From CBDCYS01 sp965224215 (lineage in GTDB: Bacteria > Acidobacteriota > Terriglobia > Bryobacterales > UBA6623), in the NCBI GenBank assembly GCA_965224215.1, contig CBDCYS010000058.1:1-64000 (forward strand): a stretch of 64,000 nt of DNA. The letters are read 5' to 3'. How positions within the stretch are numbered: position 1 is the first letter of the stretch; every line of letters starts with the position of its first letter. The notes beneath the pieces are model-generated. The model saw only the letters and a program-made list of their open reading frames with translations. It made no database searches and was not told the DNA's origin. Shown here in pieces: positions 54,895-64,000 of the stretch. Both the position numbers and the translations under genes were made by a program.

Positions 54895-55572
54895 ATGCCG
54901 GCGCCTGACGGTCGAAGTATCATCGAACAAGCGTCTTGCTTGTCCCCGTACGCTCTTCCCCCGCGCACTCTCGATCGGTTGGCGAGATTGCTCGCGGATC
55001 TCAGACCCGATGCGACTGCTGAGACTGGCTGCGGAGCCAGTACGCTGGTGTTTTCGAAGTTCAGCCGCGTTCACACGGTGTTCGCCTTTAATGAGTTCGA
55101 CGTATTTGAGAGGGTTCGAGCGGCCAACTTAGCCGGTCGCGCCAAACTTGAGTTCGTGGAAGGGCCGACCCAGCGCACTTTGCCACAGTATCGTTTTCGA
55201 TCGGTACTTGACGCCGTACTGCTCGATGGCCCTCACGCTTATCCGTTCCCTGACCTTGAATACCTCTACTTCTACCCTCGGATCCGCAGCGGCGGGGTGC
55301 TGGTAATCGACGACCTCCAGATCCGCAGTGTCCACAACCTTTTCGAGTTCGTCCGACGCGACGCGATGTTCGAGTTGGAGGCTGTCGTTCATCGAACTGC
55401 CTTTTTTCGCCGTACGGATGAGCCAACATTTCCGTCGGAAGCCGATGGCTGGAATGACCAGTCCTACAACGCTCGTGAGCTGCTGCGATTCACTTGGCGA
55501 GACCAGCTCAGACGCAGAATGCCGGCTTGGGCTCGTGCGGTGGTCCGGAGTCTCCGCGGGAACAGTCCCTGA
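54895..55572 (+). CDS. Class I SAM-dependent methyltransferase-like protein
   Basis: 225 residues. A Rossmann-type start ATAETGCGASTLVFSKF replaces the usual E-x-G-x-G; DAVLLDGPHAYPFPDLEY and SGGVLVIDDL match the class used for sugar or small-molecule methylation (methyltransf_24 type). The C-terminal basic stretch RDQLRRRMPAW is extra. The substrate is unknown. Confidence 0.75.
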   Translation: MPAPDGRSIIEQASCLSPYALPPRTLDRLARLLADLRPDATAETGCGASTLVFSKFSRVHTVFAFNEFDVFERVRAANLAGRAKLEFVEGPTQRTLPQYRFRSVLDAVLLDGPHAYPFPDLEYLYFYPRIRSGGVLVIDDLQIRSVHNLFEFVRRDAMFELEAVVHRTAFFRRTDEPTFPSEADGWNDQSYNARELLRFTWRDQLRRRMPAWARAVVRSLRGNSP

Positions 55573-55769
55573 AAGGGGGACTGTGCAAAGCCTAGCTGCG
55601 AAGGTTCCGTGGTGGGTCTCGCTTTTAGAGCCTCTTTCTTGTTACCCAGCGATCTCGGCCGCCGTCTCTTATCCACTGATGACACTTCTGGAGAAGACAC
55701 TCCTTGGCTGGACCTTGCTAATGTAAATCGTTGGCGCGGAAGCGCGTGGATTGAGCGCGTGATTAAGCA

Positions 55770-56927
55770 ATGAAGTTAGACCAAATCATTCGACCGGTGT
55801 TGGCATCGCTCTTGGTCGGCTTGCTGCTGGCCGGCGGCTCCCAGGCGTTAGCGAAAGATACGTGGGCCGGGGTTGAACGCATCATTGCCGTCGGAGATGT
55901 GCACGGCGACTACGAGCAGTTCGTCAAGCTTCTTCGCTCAGCCGGCCTCATTGACGCCAACGATGACTGGGCTGGGGGCCAAACCCACTTTGTCCAGACC
56001 GGAGATGTTCCTGACCGTGGTCCCGATACTCGGAAGGTGATGGACCTGCTCATGAAGCTCGAAAAGCAGGCCAAGAAAGCCAAAGGCTACGTTCATGCGC
56101 TGATTGGTAACCACGAAGCGATGAATATGTACGGCGACCTGCGATATGTTCATCCCGGAGAGTTCGCCGCCTTCGAAAATCCGAAATCGAGCGACACTCG
56201 CCAGGGCTATTACAAACAGCACGTGAGTGAACTGAAACGGCACCCGCCGCCCGAAGGCGTTCCCGAGTTTGGACCCAGCCATCGTCAGGAGTGGGAGAAG
56301 GACCACCCGCTGGGGTGGTTCGAACACCGCGCCGGCTTTGGAGCCTTTGGAAGCTATGGAAGATGGATACTGAAACACAACGCCGTCATTCAGATCAACG
56401 ACACGATTTTCCTGCATGGCGGGATGGGACCGAAGTACGCTGCCATGACCATCGGCGACCTGAATAAGCAGGTCCTGGCGGAGTTGCGAGACTTCAGCAA
56501 ACTGAAAGGCGGGATCGTTACAGATCCGGACGGCCCACTTTGGTATCGGGGTCTGGCATTGAATGACGAGAGGACCGAGACGGCTCACCTGGAGACGGTT
56601 CTCGAGCAGCATCAAGCGAAGCGAATCGTCATGGGCCACACCGTCACCGAAGGCACCGTCATGCCGCGGCTGAAGGGCCGCGCCGTCTTCATCGACGTAG
56701 GCTTGAGTCGGCAGTATGGCGGCCGGCTGGCCTGCCTGCTGATTGAGGGAGGCGTGTCCTACACGCTCCATCGCGGAAAGAAGATTCCTTTGCCGCTGGA
56801 TGACAACCCGTCCACCCTGCTCAGCTACGTAGAGAAGGCTGCCAACGCCGATCCTGAACCTTCTCCATTGCTAGCGAAGATCCAGCAGCTGCAGGCCGAG
56901 CTCCAGGCCAGCGAGGCTGGGAGGTAA
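55770..56927 (+). CDS. Exported calcineurin-like metallophosphoesterase
   Basis: 385 residues. A signal peptide (PVLASLLVGLLLAGGSQALA) is followed by the metal motifs GDVHGD, GDVPDRG, GNHE, HGG and MGHT in order. It resembles the bacterial Shewanella-like phosphatases and should hydrolyse phosphomonoesters outside the cytoplasm. The C-terminus has a short coiled coil (LLAKIQQLQAELQASE). It has no clear operon partner. Confidence 0.9.
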   Translation: MKLDQIIRPVLASLLVGLLLAGGSQALAKDTWAGVERIIAVGDVHGDYEQFVKLLRSAGLIDANDDWAGGQTHFVQTGDVPDRGPDTRKVMDLLMKLEKQAKKAKGYVHALIGNHEAMNMYGDLRYVHPGEFAAFENPKSSDTRQGYYKQHVSELKRHPPPEGVPEFGPSHRQEWEKDHPLGWFEHRAGFGAFGSYGRWILKHNAVIQINDTIFLHGGMGPKYAAMTIGDLNKQVLAELRDFSKLKGGIVTDPDGPLWYRGLALNDERTETAHLETVLEQHQAKRIVMGHTVTEGTVMPRLKGRAVFIDVGLSRQYGGRLACLLIEGGVSYTLHRGKKIPLPLDDNPSTLLSYVEKAANADPEPSPLLAKIQQLQAELQASEAGR

Positions 56928-56966
56928 CCTCCGGCGTGTGTCACCGAACTCGGGGTTTGGGCGAAG

Positions 56967-57071
56967 CAGAGCCGCGCCCGCAAGGGTGCGGTCGAGTCTG
57001 GCAGTCAGCGGTTCCGATCGCCTACCCAACGAACGAGCTACTCTCGACCGCACCTTGCGGGCGCGGCTCTG
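56967..57071. terminator. Long hairpin after the phosphoesterase gene
   Basis: Arms CAGAGCCGCGCCCGCAAGGG and its reverse complement extend to 29-30 bp with a single 1-nt bulge, around a 46-nt loop. It lies 39 bp after the stop codon and before the convergent gene at 57135. No T run is present, so it is likely a REP-like element that may also end transcription. Confidence 0.55.
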
Positions 57072-57134
57072 TCTAGAATCCTCGTTCGAAGGGGACCACC
57101 TGATAGGCGCTGAGTTTCGACCTGGCAATTGAAA

Positions 57135-57767
57135 CTAAGCGATCACCGACAGCAGCTGGCCTATCGTCCTGGCGCTATCTTGTTGAAAACTTGCCACCTG
57201 CGCATTTCGGTGACCTTGGTCCGCCTCTTCTCGTTTTTCGGCTGCCAACTCCTGCCTGGCTGCCTGTTCCATCTGCGAGGCCTGCGAAGCGACCGCGCGA
57301 TCTTGTCCTGAAGGATTAGCCGGCGCGCTGGCGGCGGCGCGAATCTGTTGCGCTTTCTGAATCGTCGCTTGTGGGTTGCCGGCGATGGGAGAGGTGTCGA
57401 TGCTGACCTCGCCTCCAACCGCGTACTGCTTCCCGTCCGGACCGGTCACGAAAGTGAACGAGACGCCGCGAGCCAGCCCGGCGGCGGCGGCGAGATGCGC
57501 CTGTTCGTGCGCCCTCACCTGACGATCGGTTCGAGTCAGCTCAGCAACGACCCGGTTCTCTTCGGGTGTCAGCGCGCCAGAGGATGATTGTTCAGGAACT
57601 TGTGCTGCTTGAGACTGCTGGTTGTCCGGTGGCTGACCGCGGCGGGACGCACGGATTCCACCGGCGTGATTGGTGGCGGCCTCGAGGTTCGTTGGGAGAA
57701 ATGCGGAGCTGGAGACGGACGAAAGCATGAAAGGTGTCAGACCCTTGTGAATCTCTCTATCGGCCAC
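57135..57767 (-). CDS. Putative metalloprotease of the SprA-related family
   Basis: 210 residues from a GTG at 57767. The core TDRQVRAHEQAHLAAAAGLARG contains the HExxH-like HEQAH zinc motif, followed by SFTFVTGPDGKQYAVGGEVSID, the family signature. The flanking parts are Gln/Ala/Ser-rich. Members are found in many Gram-negatives with unknown substrates. An ATG at 57728 is an alternative start. Confidence 0.78.
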   Translation of the reverse strand: MADREIHKGLTPFMLSSVSSSAFLPTNLEAATNHAGGIRASRRGQPPDNQQSQAAQVPEQSSSGALTPEENRVVAELTRTDRQVRAHEQAHLAAAAGLARGVSFTFVTGPDGKQYAVGGEVSIDTSPIAGNPQATIQKAQQIRAAASAPANPSGQDRAVASQASQMEQAARQELAAEKREEADQGHRNAQVASFQQDSARTIGQLLSVIA

Positions 57768-57901
57768 CGGCAGCGGTGGTAGAGACTTTTTCTTTCGCGT
57801 TCCCTGATCCGTTGTTTCGTCTGTGCAGTGCGGCTATACTCCCTGCAGAGTGGCTGCCACAACGGGCCCATGCACGCCAGCTGAACTCCGAAAATCCGTA
57901 A

Positions 57902-58318
57902 TTACAACACGAACTCCTGAATCTCGGGCGGATCTTGAGCGAAATCACTATATCGAATCCAGTTGGGCCGGACGACAAAGTAGACGATGCCGGGCCACGC
58001 TTCGCGATTGGTGCCGTCGGGCCAAGACCGAAAGTAAATCTTCTTGTACTTCCCGAGCTCTGAGCCCTTCAACTCAGTCGCGTGCCCCTCGAATTGCACC
58101 GTTTGCTCGGCATCCCACCCGATTACGAAACTGCACCGTGGGCGGGCCATTAGATTGGGGTACTTCCTCGTACTCTTGACCGTGTCAAAAACAATCTCGA
58201 GGTCTCGAGTCACCGCAATGCCTACCAGAGCGGACTGCGGCTGTCCTGAGTCCGCGATGGTCGCCAGCACGCCCAGCCTATGCCGAGCGATGAATTCGTA
58301 TAGGTTTGCTGTTGTCAT
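57902..58318 (-). CDS. Pyridoxamine 5'-phosphate oxidase-like flavoprotein
   Basis: 138 residues, a single split-barrel FMN domain: GVLATIADSGQPQSALVGIAV, IVFDTVKSTRKYPNLMARPRCSFVIGW and VVRPNWIRYSDF are typical. It is too short to be true PdxH. IS1380 copy 3 sits about 155 bp upstream of its start. Confidence 0.85.
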   Translation of the reverse strand: MTTANLYEFIARHRLGVLATIADSGQPQSALVGIAVTRDLEIVFDTVKSTRKYPNLMARPRCSFVIGWDAEQTVQFEGHATELKGSELGKYKKIYFRSWPDGTNREAWPGIVYFVVRPNWIRYSDFAQDPPEIQEFVL

Positions 58319-58473
58319 CCTGCGGACAGAAGACTATGTTTCGGCCAGAAGCTGCCGGATGCTCGTTTCGAATAAGTCAGTGGAGAAGCAGACGGCACCC
58401 CGAAAGCCGGGATGCAGCGCTAGTGCGCATGGACCTAGCTAATATAGCTCGCTTTGGCCAGGATTGACTTAAA

Positions 58474-60273
58474 CCTGAATTATGCACTGCCGGTGCACCT
58501 GGTGAGGGCTGAGCCGCCAGGAACCATTTGGGGACCCCCGAAAACATGGGGTAAAAAGGTAGGCTGGCAAAGATTTCAGCTTCGCCAGTCAACCCCAAGG
58601 AGGTCACCCAAATGGTTACCAAACGAAAACAGCATAGCTCCCGAAGGCCCGTCAAACAAGGCCCCGGCGCGAGGGTCCCGCGGCCCAATAAAATCGGGGC
58701 TGCCACGCCCTATCACTTCCGTGGCAAGAATCTGACTCCCTACGGCGGCTTGCTGCCCGTCGCCACCCTGCTCGAAAAACTCGGCTTCCAAGCGCTGCTG
58801 GAAGAAACCCTCACGACCAAACGGATCACCCGAGCCATGAGCCCCTACCAGTTCGTGCTGGCCCTCGTGCTCGGCCTCTATGTCGGCTTTGCGCGGCTCA
58901 ACCAACTCCGCTTCATCGCTCGCGACCCCATCCTGACCGGCATCTTGCAAGTGACGCGTCTGCCGCCGCAGTCCACGCTGTGGCGCTTTCTGGCCTCGCT
59001 GCACCTCAACGTGGCGAAGCAGATCCTTTCCATTCAGCGCCAGCTGCGGGAACGAGTCTGGGCCGCGGCCCACGTGAAGTTGGAGACGGTGACGCTGGAC
59101 ACCGACACCACCGTGCATACCCTCTACGGCCGCCAGATGGGCGGGCGCAAGAGCTACAACCCCAAGAACAAGGGCAAGCGCAGCTACCAGCCGATACTGA
59201 CCTTCCTGGCCGAGACGCACGAATACCTGATGGGCGGGTTGCGCAACGGCGACCGGCCCACGGGCCGACAGATCGCCGCCCACCTCGAGAGCGATTTCCG
59301 GACTTTGCCGGGCGGCGTGAAGAAAATCCTGGCGCGGGCCGATTCCGGCTTTTATTGCTGGGAGGCGGTGGAGGCCTATGAAAAGGCGGCTTGTCAGTTC
59401 GTCATCGTGGCGCGCAAAACGCGGCGCCTGGTCGAGCGCTTGCAGCAAGCAGAATGGAAACCCTCCCCCCGCTCCGACGCGGACGCGGAATGCGAATTCC
59501 TCTACCAACCGCAAGGCTGGGCGCGGGCCTGCCGTTTCCTGGCGCTGCGTTACGAAAACGAGCCCAAGGCCGGCGCGGCCGAGCAATACCAGTTGTTCGC
59601 CACCAGCGCTTACACCTACCGCGTGTTTGTCACCAATCTGGCCGAGCCGATCGCGGCGGTGGTGTGGTTTTACAATCAGCGCGCCGGAGCCGAGAACCTG
59701 ATCAAGGAGGCCAACAACGACGCCGGGCTGGCGGCCCATCCCTCGCGCCGCTTTGACATGAACCGCAATCACTTTCAGTTGGCCATGCTGGCCTACAATC
59801 TCAACTGCTGGCTGCTGCTGTTCAACCGCGAAGCCCAGGCCAGCGTGGAGACGCTGCGGCACACCACCCTGGCGACGGCGCGGCTGCGTTTTCTGTTCGT
59901 GGCGGCCAAGATCTGGCGGCACGCCGGCAGAACGGGTGTCAGCTACAGCGATCATTATCAGGAAAAGGGCCTGTTTGAACGGCTGATGCGACGACTGCGG
60001 GCGATGGGGCCGCCGGGATCGAGCTTGGCGCCGGTGGTGGAGGGTGCGCTGAGCTGAGGGGCACTCCATGCGTAAAATTTCATGCACTCGCCGCAACGTA
60101 CTGGGAACACACCGCTTGCCAGCCCGCTTTTGCCCTGCCGGGATCAGGAGGCGGCTCAAACGGGGAGGGAAACAGCAGAAAAGACGACTTGAGAAATCAC
60201 TGAGTTGACACGAGTGCCGCTATCGCCACAACTCCATCGACGATGGCTACGCCGAATCTGTGCATAATTCAGG
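58474..60273 (+). mobile_element. IS1380-family insertion sequence, copy 3 (intact)
   Basis: 1,800 bp, CCTGAATTATGCAC to GTGCATAATTCAGG, with an exact 5-bp target duplication TTAAA (58469-58473 and 60274-60278). It is inserted between divergent genes. This is the only IS1380 copy here with clean flanks and an intact transposase, so it sets the true ends of the element. Confidence 0.95.
58612..60057 (+). CDS. IS1380-family transposase, copy 3
   Basis: 481 residues, complete. DDE residues in LDTDTTV, ARADSGFY and RAGAENLIKE. AAGGAGG lies 9 bp before the ATG. It is nearly identical to copy 1. Confidence 0.95.
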   Translation: MVTKRKQHSSRRPVKQGPGARVPRPNKIGAATPYHFRGKNLTPYGGLLPVATLLEKLGFQALLEETLTTKRITRAMSPYQFVLALVLGLYVGFARLNQLRFIARDPILTGILQVTRLPPQSTLWRFLASLHLNVAKQILSIQRQLRERVWAAAHVKLETVTLDTDTTVHTLYGRQMGGRKSYNPKNKGKRSYQPILTFLAETHEYLMGGLRNGDRPTGRQIAAHLESDFRTLPGGVKKILARADSGFYCWEAVEAYEKAACQFVIVARKTRRLVERLQQAEWKPSPRSDADAECEFLYQPQGWARACRFLALRYENEPKAGAAEQYQLFATSAYTYRVFVTNLAEPIAAVVWFYNQRAGAENLIKEANNDAGLAAHPSRRFDMNRNHFQLAMLAYNLNCWLLLFNREAQASVETLRHTTLATARLRFLFVAAKIWRHAGRTGVSYSDHYQEKGLFERLMRRLRAMGPPGSSLAPVVEGALS

Positions 60274-60384
60274 TTAAAGCAACCTTCTCCGCAGCTTCAG
60301 ACAGGCGGAAGCCTTGCTCTTGGCAGTCCCGGAGACACACAGCGCAGTCGGTTGCGGCCATCTTGCTAAAGGCCATTCGGCCCT

Positions 60385-61620
60385 GTGTCGATCGAGCCAT
60401 TGGTGCCTGACCTCTCTGGAAGTTCTCTCTCGGCAAGTGATCGGCCTCGTGTTCTTCACGTTCTTGGCAGCCTGGACCCAGGTGGCGTCGAAACATGGCT
60501 TTTGGAGCTGGCACGGCACCCTGAAGACTCGGGCTGGGCGTTCGATTTTTGCCTGCTGGGATCAGAAAAGGGGGCCTATGCAGATGAGCTGGAGCGGCGC
60601 GGTTCACGGATCTGGCGCTGCCCGGTTCGGCGTCCGGAGCTGTTCCTGCCGCGGTTGTATCGCCTGCTTCGCCGAACGCGCTACGACGTCGTCCACAGTC
60701 ATGTCCACGCCTTCAGCGGCTTGGTGTTGCGGATCGCCCGCGCGGCGGGAGTTCCGATTCGGATCGCGCATAGTCACAACGCGTGCGATGGCCGTGGCCG
60801 AAGCTGGCCCCGCTCTTTCTATCGCCGTCTGATGAAGTCTTTGCTCCGCCGCTCCGCGAACTTAGGTCTGGCCTGCTCAACACCGGCAGCTGAGGCACTC
60901 TTTGGAGCTGGTCACAAGCAGAACCCCGCCGTCCTCTCCGCGCCATACGGTATTGATCTGGAGAAGTTCCGCCGCCTCCAGCCAGACCGCATCAAATTGC
61001 GAAAGGAGTTCGGCGTACCCGCGGGGGCGCCCGTGGTGGGTCACGTCGGCCGGCTCGAGCCCCAGAAGAACCAAGATTTTCTCCTCGAAGTTGCCGCTGC
61101 AACGGCGATCCTCATGCCGCGGGCGCGATTTGTCATCGTTGGTGAAGGGCGCCTGTGCGAACGGCTGGAAGCAAAGGCCGAGCAACTCGGATTGCTCCCC
61201 CGAATTCACTTCGCGGGGCAGCACTGCGATGTGTCCGAACTCATGGTGGGCTTGTTTGACGCCTTCTTACTGCCTTCATTGCACGAGGGGTTGCCACTGG
61301 TTGCGCTTGAGGCCCAAGCGGCCGGACTGCCGTTGCTGAGGTCCGACCTCATTACGGAAGAGGCTGTCGTGCTGCCGCAAATTGCCCATCGTTACCCGCT
61401 GGAGGCAGGCTCTCCACACTGGGCTGCCGGACTCAAGCGCATGCTGGAATCCAAGCGTTTGTCGCCTTCCGAAGCTTGCCGCTACCTCGCAGAGAAGGGA
61501 TTAGGCATCGGGACATCCCTTGATCGCTTAACAGCTCACTATGACGAGCTGACTCGAACGCTGAGTTCGTCCCATCGTCAGCAGTCCCTTCGCGCTGAAG
61601 CCGGGTCGGGCACCGGCTAA
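60385..61620 (+). CDS. Glycosyltransferase family 4 protein
   Basis: 411 residues. The N-terminal GT-B domain has VLHVLGSLDPGGVETWLLEL and the C-terminal domain has VGHVGRLEPQKNQDFLLEVA and the E-x7-E motif in HEGLPLVALEAQAAG. It should transfer a sugar from a nucleotide donor during surface polysaccharide synthesis. Its stop is one base before the GTG of the next gene, so the two are coupled. IS1380 copy 3 lies 110 bp upstream. Confidence 0.92.
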   Translation: MSIEPLVPDLSGSSLSASDRPRVLHVLGSLDPGGVETWLLELARHPEDSGWAFDFCLLGSEKGAYADELERRGSRIWRCPVRRPELFLPRLYRLLRRTRYDVVHSHVHAFSGLVLRIARAAGVPIRIAHSHNACDGRGRSWPRSFYRRLMKSLLRRSANLGLACSTPAAEALFGAGHKQNPAVLSAPYGIDLEKFRRLQPDRIKLRKEFGVPAGAPVVGHVGRLEPQKNQDFLLEVAAATAILMPRARFVIVGEGRLCERLEAKAEQLGLLPRIHFAGQHCDVSELMVGLFDAFLLPSLHEGLPLVALEAQAAGLPLLRSDLITEEAVVLPQIAHRYPLEAGSPHWAAGLKRMLESKRLSPSEACRYLAEKGLGIGTSLDRLTAHYDELTRTLSSSHRQQSLRAEAGSGTG

Positions 61621-61621
61621 A

Positions 61622-63149
61622 GTGTCCGCACGACAGAGCTGCCTGGCTGGCACCGGAATCCAGCCTCGCTTGCACCGCATGATTCCCGCTGCCATGATCG
61701 CCGTGATTGCCGCATTGCTCTCGAGCGGCGGATTGCTGATGTGGGGACAGATCACTAACAGCGAGCCGGCGGCGCCTCTGGCTGCGGCGGCAGTTTGGAG
61801 CTTGTGTCTTGCCGTCAGCCTTTCCGTTCTGCGCCTGCACCCCTTGTCACCGGCGATGGTATATTTGTACGTTTTCGGCGTATTTCATCTGGGCCTGGCC
61901 GTGCCATGGAGCATGGGATTGGACGTGGGTCCCGCACCGGCATGGCTGTTGCACAGCAGCCTCGATCCGGCCCTGACACTTATCATCCTGGCTCTGATGG
62001 CGTATCTTGCGGGCACCTCCCTGGCCGCGTGGAAATGGTCTGTCAGTGAGCGGGCCACGCCAGTTGACGTTCGCTATCACAACGTCGTGATCTTCCATTG
62101 CGGACTAGTGATCTTCTTGGGCGGGCTGGCGATGTTCCTGTGGGGACTGCGGTCTCTCGGTTTCGACCGGCTCCTGTCAGCAACCTATTTCGAGACATAC
62201 AGGCTCACCAACTGGTACGATCCGCGCTTCTTCGTGGCGAGTCTTAACGTCGCGCCGATTGGACTCTATCTGATGGCCGCAGCCGCTCCTTGGCGGCGGA
62301 TCGTTGCAGTTCTGCTCACTGTGCTGGTTTGGAGCAGTGTCATCTTTTGGCTGGGATTCAGGGGCTTTGGATTGATCCCGGTCATCACCGTGCTCGCTGT
62401 GATTCACAAGCGCGGATTTCGCTTGCCCAAGCTAGCCTACCCGGCCGGTATCGCCGTCATGCTCTTCGCTATACCGCTGATCACTGTTTTGAGAGATGCT
62501 CGACTCGAAGATCGGTCGATCCCGGAGGCCGCCAGCGAGCTGCGTCCGCTGGCGGCGGTGAGCGAGATGGGGGCCAGCCTGAGGCCCTTGGTCCACACCG
62601 TCCATTACATGGAGACCGAAAACTTTCGTTGGGGCCAAACCTACTGGAGAGGCTTGCTGGCTGTGTTTCCCAACGTTTCTGGTGACTGGGAAGGCAGCTC
62701 CTATCTTCCGCTCGAGGAGCTGCCGCCGAGCCATTGGGTGACCAAACAGGCAGCGCCATGGAGTTACGCTCACTTCGGCGGGCTTGGCTTCTCGGCCGTG
62801 GCGGAACCCTACATGAACTTCGGCACCGCCGGAGTGGTGCTCTATTTCATCGCCTTGCCCGCCTTTCTTGTATGGGCAGACCGCGTCGATGCTTCGCGGC
62901 CGACCAGGCTTGCGACGTGGGCGGTATTGTTAGGGCCACTGCTGTGGACAACCCGCAACAGCTTCGACAACTTCTTCCGTCCCGCGCTATTGGGCTTGTT
63001 GTGTGTCTTCCTAGCTAGATTGGCCGCGAACCCCTCGCCTCCATCCTCAGGCGGACAAGCGACGAGCCCCAGGCGGAAGCCCGGGGTCAAGTCCGCAAAG
63101 CTCGGAGGTCTTTCAAGAGAGGAAGTCAAAGCCGGCCAACCCAGCTTAG
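61622..63149 (+). CDS. Oligosaccharide polymerase-like membrane protein (C-terminus uncertain)
   Basis: About ten hydrophobic segments (AAMIAVIAALLSSGGLLMW, DPALTLIILALMAYLAGTSL, GLVIFLGGLAMFLWGL, PKLAYPAGIAVMLFAIPLITV) and the block FNFGTAGVVLYFIALPAFL-type GTAG near the end resemble the O-antigen polymerase/ligase type. The frame stays open past 63020 and runs antisense through the whole of tsaE to 63967, which is not credible. A TAG at 63147-63149, one frame over, is a reasonable true end; an indel near 63020-63130 would explain it. A later ATG at 61679 is an alternative start. Confidence 0.65.
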
Positions 63150-63586
63150 TCTTGGCGGGAAATACTGATTTCGCGGTTATCGTCGCCCCCGTCAACGATA
63201 CGGATTTCCATCCGAGGTCTCGGGAGCTGGCCGGAGAATTTCTCGCCCCATTCGATCAATACGATGGCATCCTCATCCCACAAATCATCCAGGCCGAGAG
63301 TCTCGAATTCGGGCAGGCGGTCCAGGCGGTAAAGGTCGATGTGGTAGACCTTCGGGTCTCCTTCATACTCATGGACCAGCGAAAACGTGGGGCTGAGCAC
63401 GTCCTCGGGAGGGCAGGCGCCCAGGCCGCTGATGAAACCCTTGGCCAGCGTGGTTTTCCCGGCGCCGAGATCCCCGGCCAGCAAGACGATTTGCGGCGCT
63501 CGGATTTCCCGGGCCAGGCGGCGGCCGAGCTCTATCGTCTCTTCGGGGGAGCGGGTCAGGTGCTTCTTGGAAGGCTTGCTATCCAC
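63146..63586 (-). CDS. tsaE: tRNA threonylcarbamoyladenosine biosynthesis ATPase TsaE
   Basis: 146 residues, normal length. Walker A GDLGAGKTTLAKG, the switch block LSPTFSLVHEYEG, and the C-terminal HIDLYRL, EWGEKF are all typical. TsaE helps TsaD and TsaB make t6A at position 37 of tRNAs. It lies downstream of nnrD on the same strand, a common pairing, but a 110-bp palindromic repeat separates the two. Confidence 0.95.
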   Translation of the reverse strand: MDSKPSKKHLTRSPEETIELGRRLAREIRAPQIVLLAGDLGAGKTTLAKGFISGLGACPPEDVLSPTFSLVHEYEGDPKVYHIDLYRLDRLPEFETLGLDDLWDEDAIVLIEWGEKFSGQLPRPRMEIRIVDGGDDNREISISRQD

Positions 63587-63599
63587 GGATCTCTTTCAC

Positions 63600-63845
63600 A
63601 GGGTAACCAAACCCGCAACTTGTGGAACCCGGGACGCCCACAATCCCGTAAGCGACCTTTGCGTTGCGCCGTTGTTGCCGAACTCCGTAGTCCAATTCCC
63701 GTAGCGCAGGGCTCGAAGAGACCTGCGGCCTTTTCGCCGGGCCACACCCGCCGCGTGAACGCAAGCAAAAGCCGCAGGTCTCTTCGAGCCCTGCGCTACG
63801 GGAATTCAAAACGCTTTCGCAGGCAACCAGAGTCCTTACGTACGG
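63600..63845. repeat. Long palindromic dispersed repeat, copy 3, with flanks
   Basis: The core arms (CCCGTAGCGCAGGGCTCGAA and its complement, 63695-63806) match those at 24481 and 31171. The flanks AACGCTTTCGCAGGCAACCA (right) and the region around AAGCGACCTTTGCGTT (left) are the reverse complement of the flanks at 31128-31330. This shows a unit of about 200 bp with a hairpin centre. It occupies most of the gap between nnrD and tsaE. Confidence 0.75.
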
Positions 63846-63852
63846 ATCCAAA

Positions 63853-64000
63853 TCACTCGCTCAATCGGCGGATAGCATGGGGCAGAAATCTCAAGATGTC
63901 AGTTGCCAGCATCGATTGCTCGCTCCCTTCCTCGGTAGCCAGTTCGGCGGCGAGCCCATGGAGGTAGACCGCGCCGGCGATAACCCGCTCGGGAGGTTCA
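63853..64000 (-). CDS. nnrD: C-terminal end of NAD(P)H-hydrate dehydratase (partial)
   Basis: 48 residues before a TGA at 63853: AGAVYLHGLAAELATEEGS, then SMLATDILRFLPHAIRRL, the C-terminal end of ADP-dependent NAD(P)H-hydrate dehydratase (often fused to the epimerase NnrE). It repairs hydrated NAD(P)H. The rest lies beyond the right edge. Adjacent tsaE supports the assignment. Confidence 0.82.
   Translation of the reverse strand, partial: EPPERVIAGAVYLHGLAAELATEEGSEQSMLATDILRFLPHAIRRLSE

Noticed and set aside
1..64000. CRISPR array, tRNA, rRNA, phage or conjugation genes
   Set aside because: No regularly spaced repeats with unique spacers, no recognisable tRNA or rRNA sequence, and no integrase, capsid or relaxase frames were seen.

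Overview
This is a GC-rich bacterial chromosomal window, most likely from an Acidobacteriota genome of the Solibacter/Bryobacterales group. The main evidence is a large secreted protein (6422-9590) that ends in the uncharacterised domain named after Solibacter and also carries an SBBP-type beta-propeller repeat. Single-domain c-di-GMP proteins, a PEGA protein and a dnaK-dnaJ-hspR cluster fit this placement. I saw no tRNA, rRNA, CRISPR or prophage.

Layout. 1-16.2 kb is mostly minus strand: a NYN/OST-HTH RNA-type protein, an MFS transporter, a Tat-exported Gfo/Idh/MocA oxidoreductase, a multi-pass membrane protein, the Solibacter-type secreted protein, a DsbA-like thiol oxidoreductase, a fatty-acid-hydroxylase-family protein, and a very large Cache-CHASE-PAS-PAS-GGDEF-EAL sensor. 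16.5-19.1 kb is an insertion hot spot: two IS1595-family copies beside and inside a 530-bp deletion derivative of an IS1380-family element. 19.3-22.0 kb holds a DapA-like protein without the catalytic residues, a response regulator-GGDEF and an HPt protein. 22.2-30.9 kb is a MacB/FtsX-type export system (three permeases, the first split by an IS1595 copy, then a membrane fusion protein and an ATPase), with glycerol kinase translationally coupled behind it.

31.1-35.1 kb holds a palindromic repeat, a fourth IS1595 copy, a cupin, an unknown gene and thiE. 35.2-45.8 kb is the housekeeping core: dnaK-dnaJ-hspR, then rpmH-rnpA-yidD-yidC-khpB-mnmE (ribosome, RNase P, membrane insertion, tRNA modification), then purS and glmS. 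46-60.3 kb is accessory and unstable: a PEGA protein, a 253-bp hairpin element, three IS1380-family copies (one a head-to-head chimera), a 5'-truncated polyferredoxin, a Uma2 remnant, a frameshifted SDR, an aldo/keto reductase, a methyltransferase, a phosphoesterase, a putative metalloprotease and a PPOX-like flavoprotein. 60.4-64 kb has a glycosyltransferase and an oligosaccharide-polymerase-like protein, then tsaE and the end of nnrD on the other strand.

Two themes run through the window. One is recent transposition, with exact target duplications still visible. The other is a set of genes that read correctly only if one base is restored in a short run (near 7467, 9586, 14431, 33611 and 51363). 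Every one is a missing base, which suggests either systematic base loss in the assembly or real gene decay.
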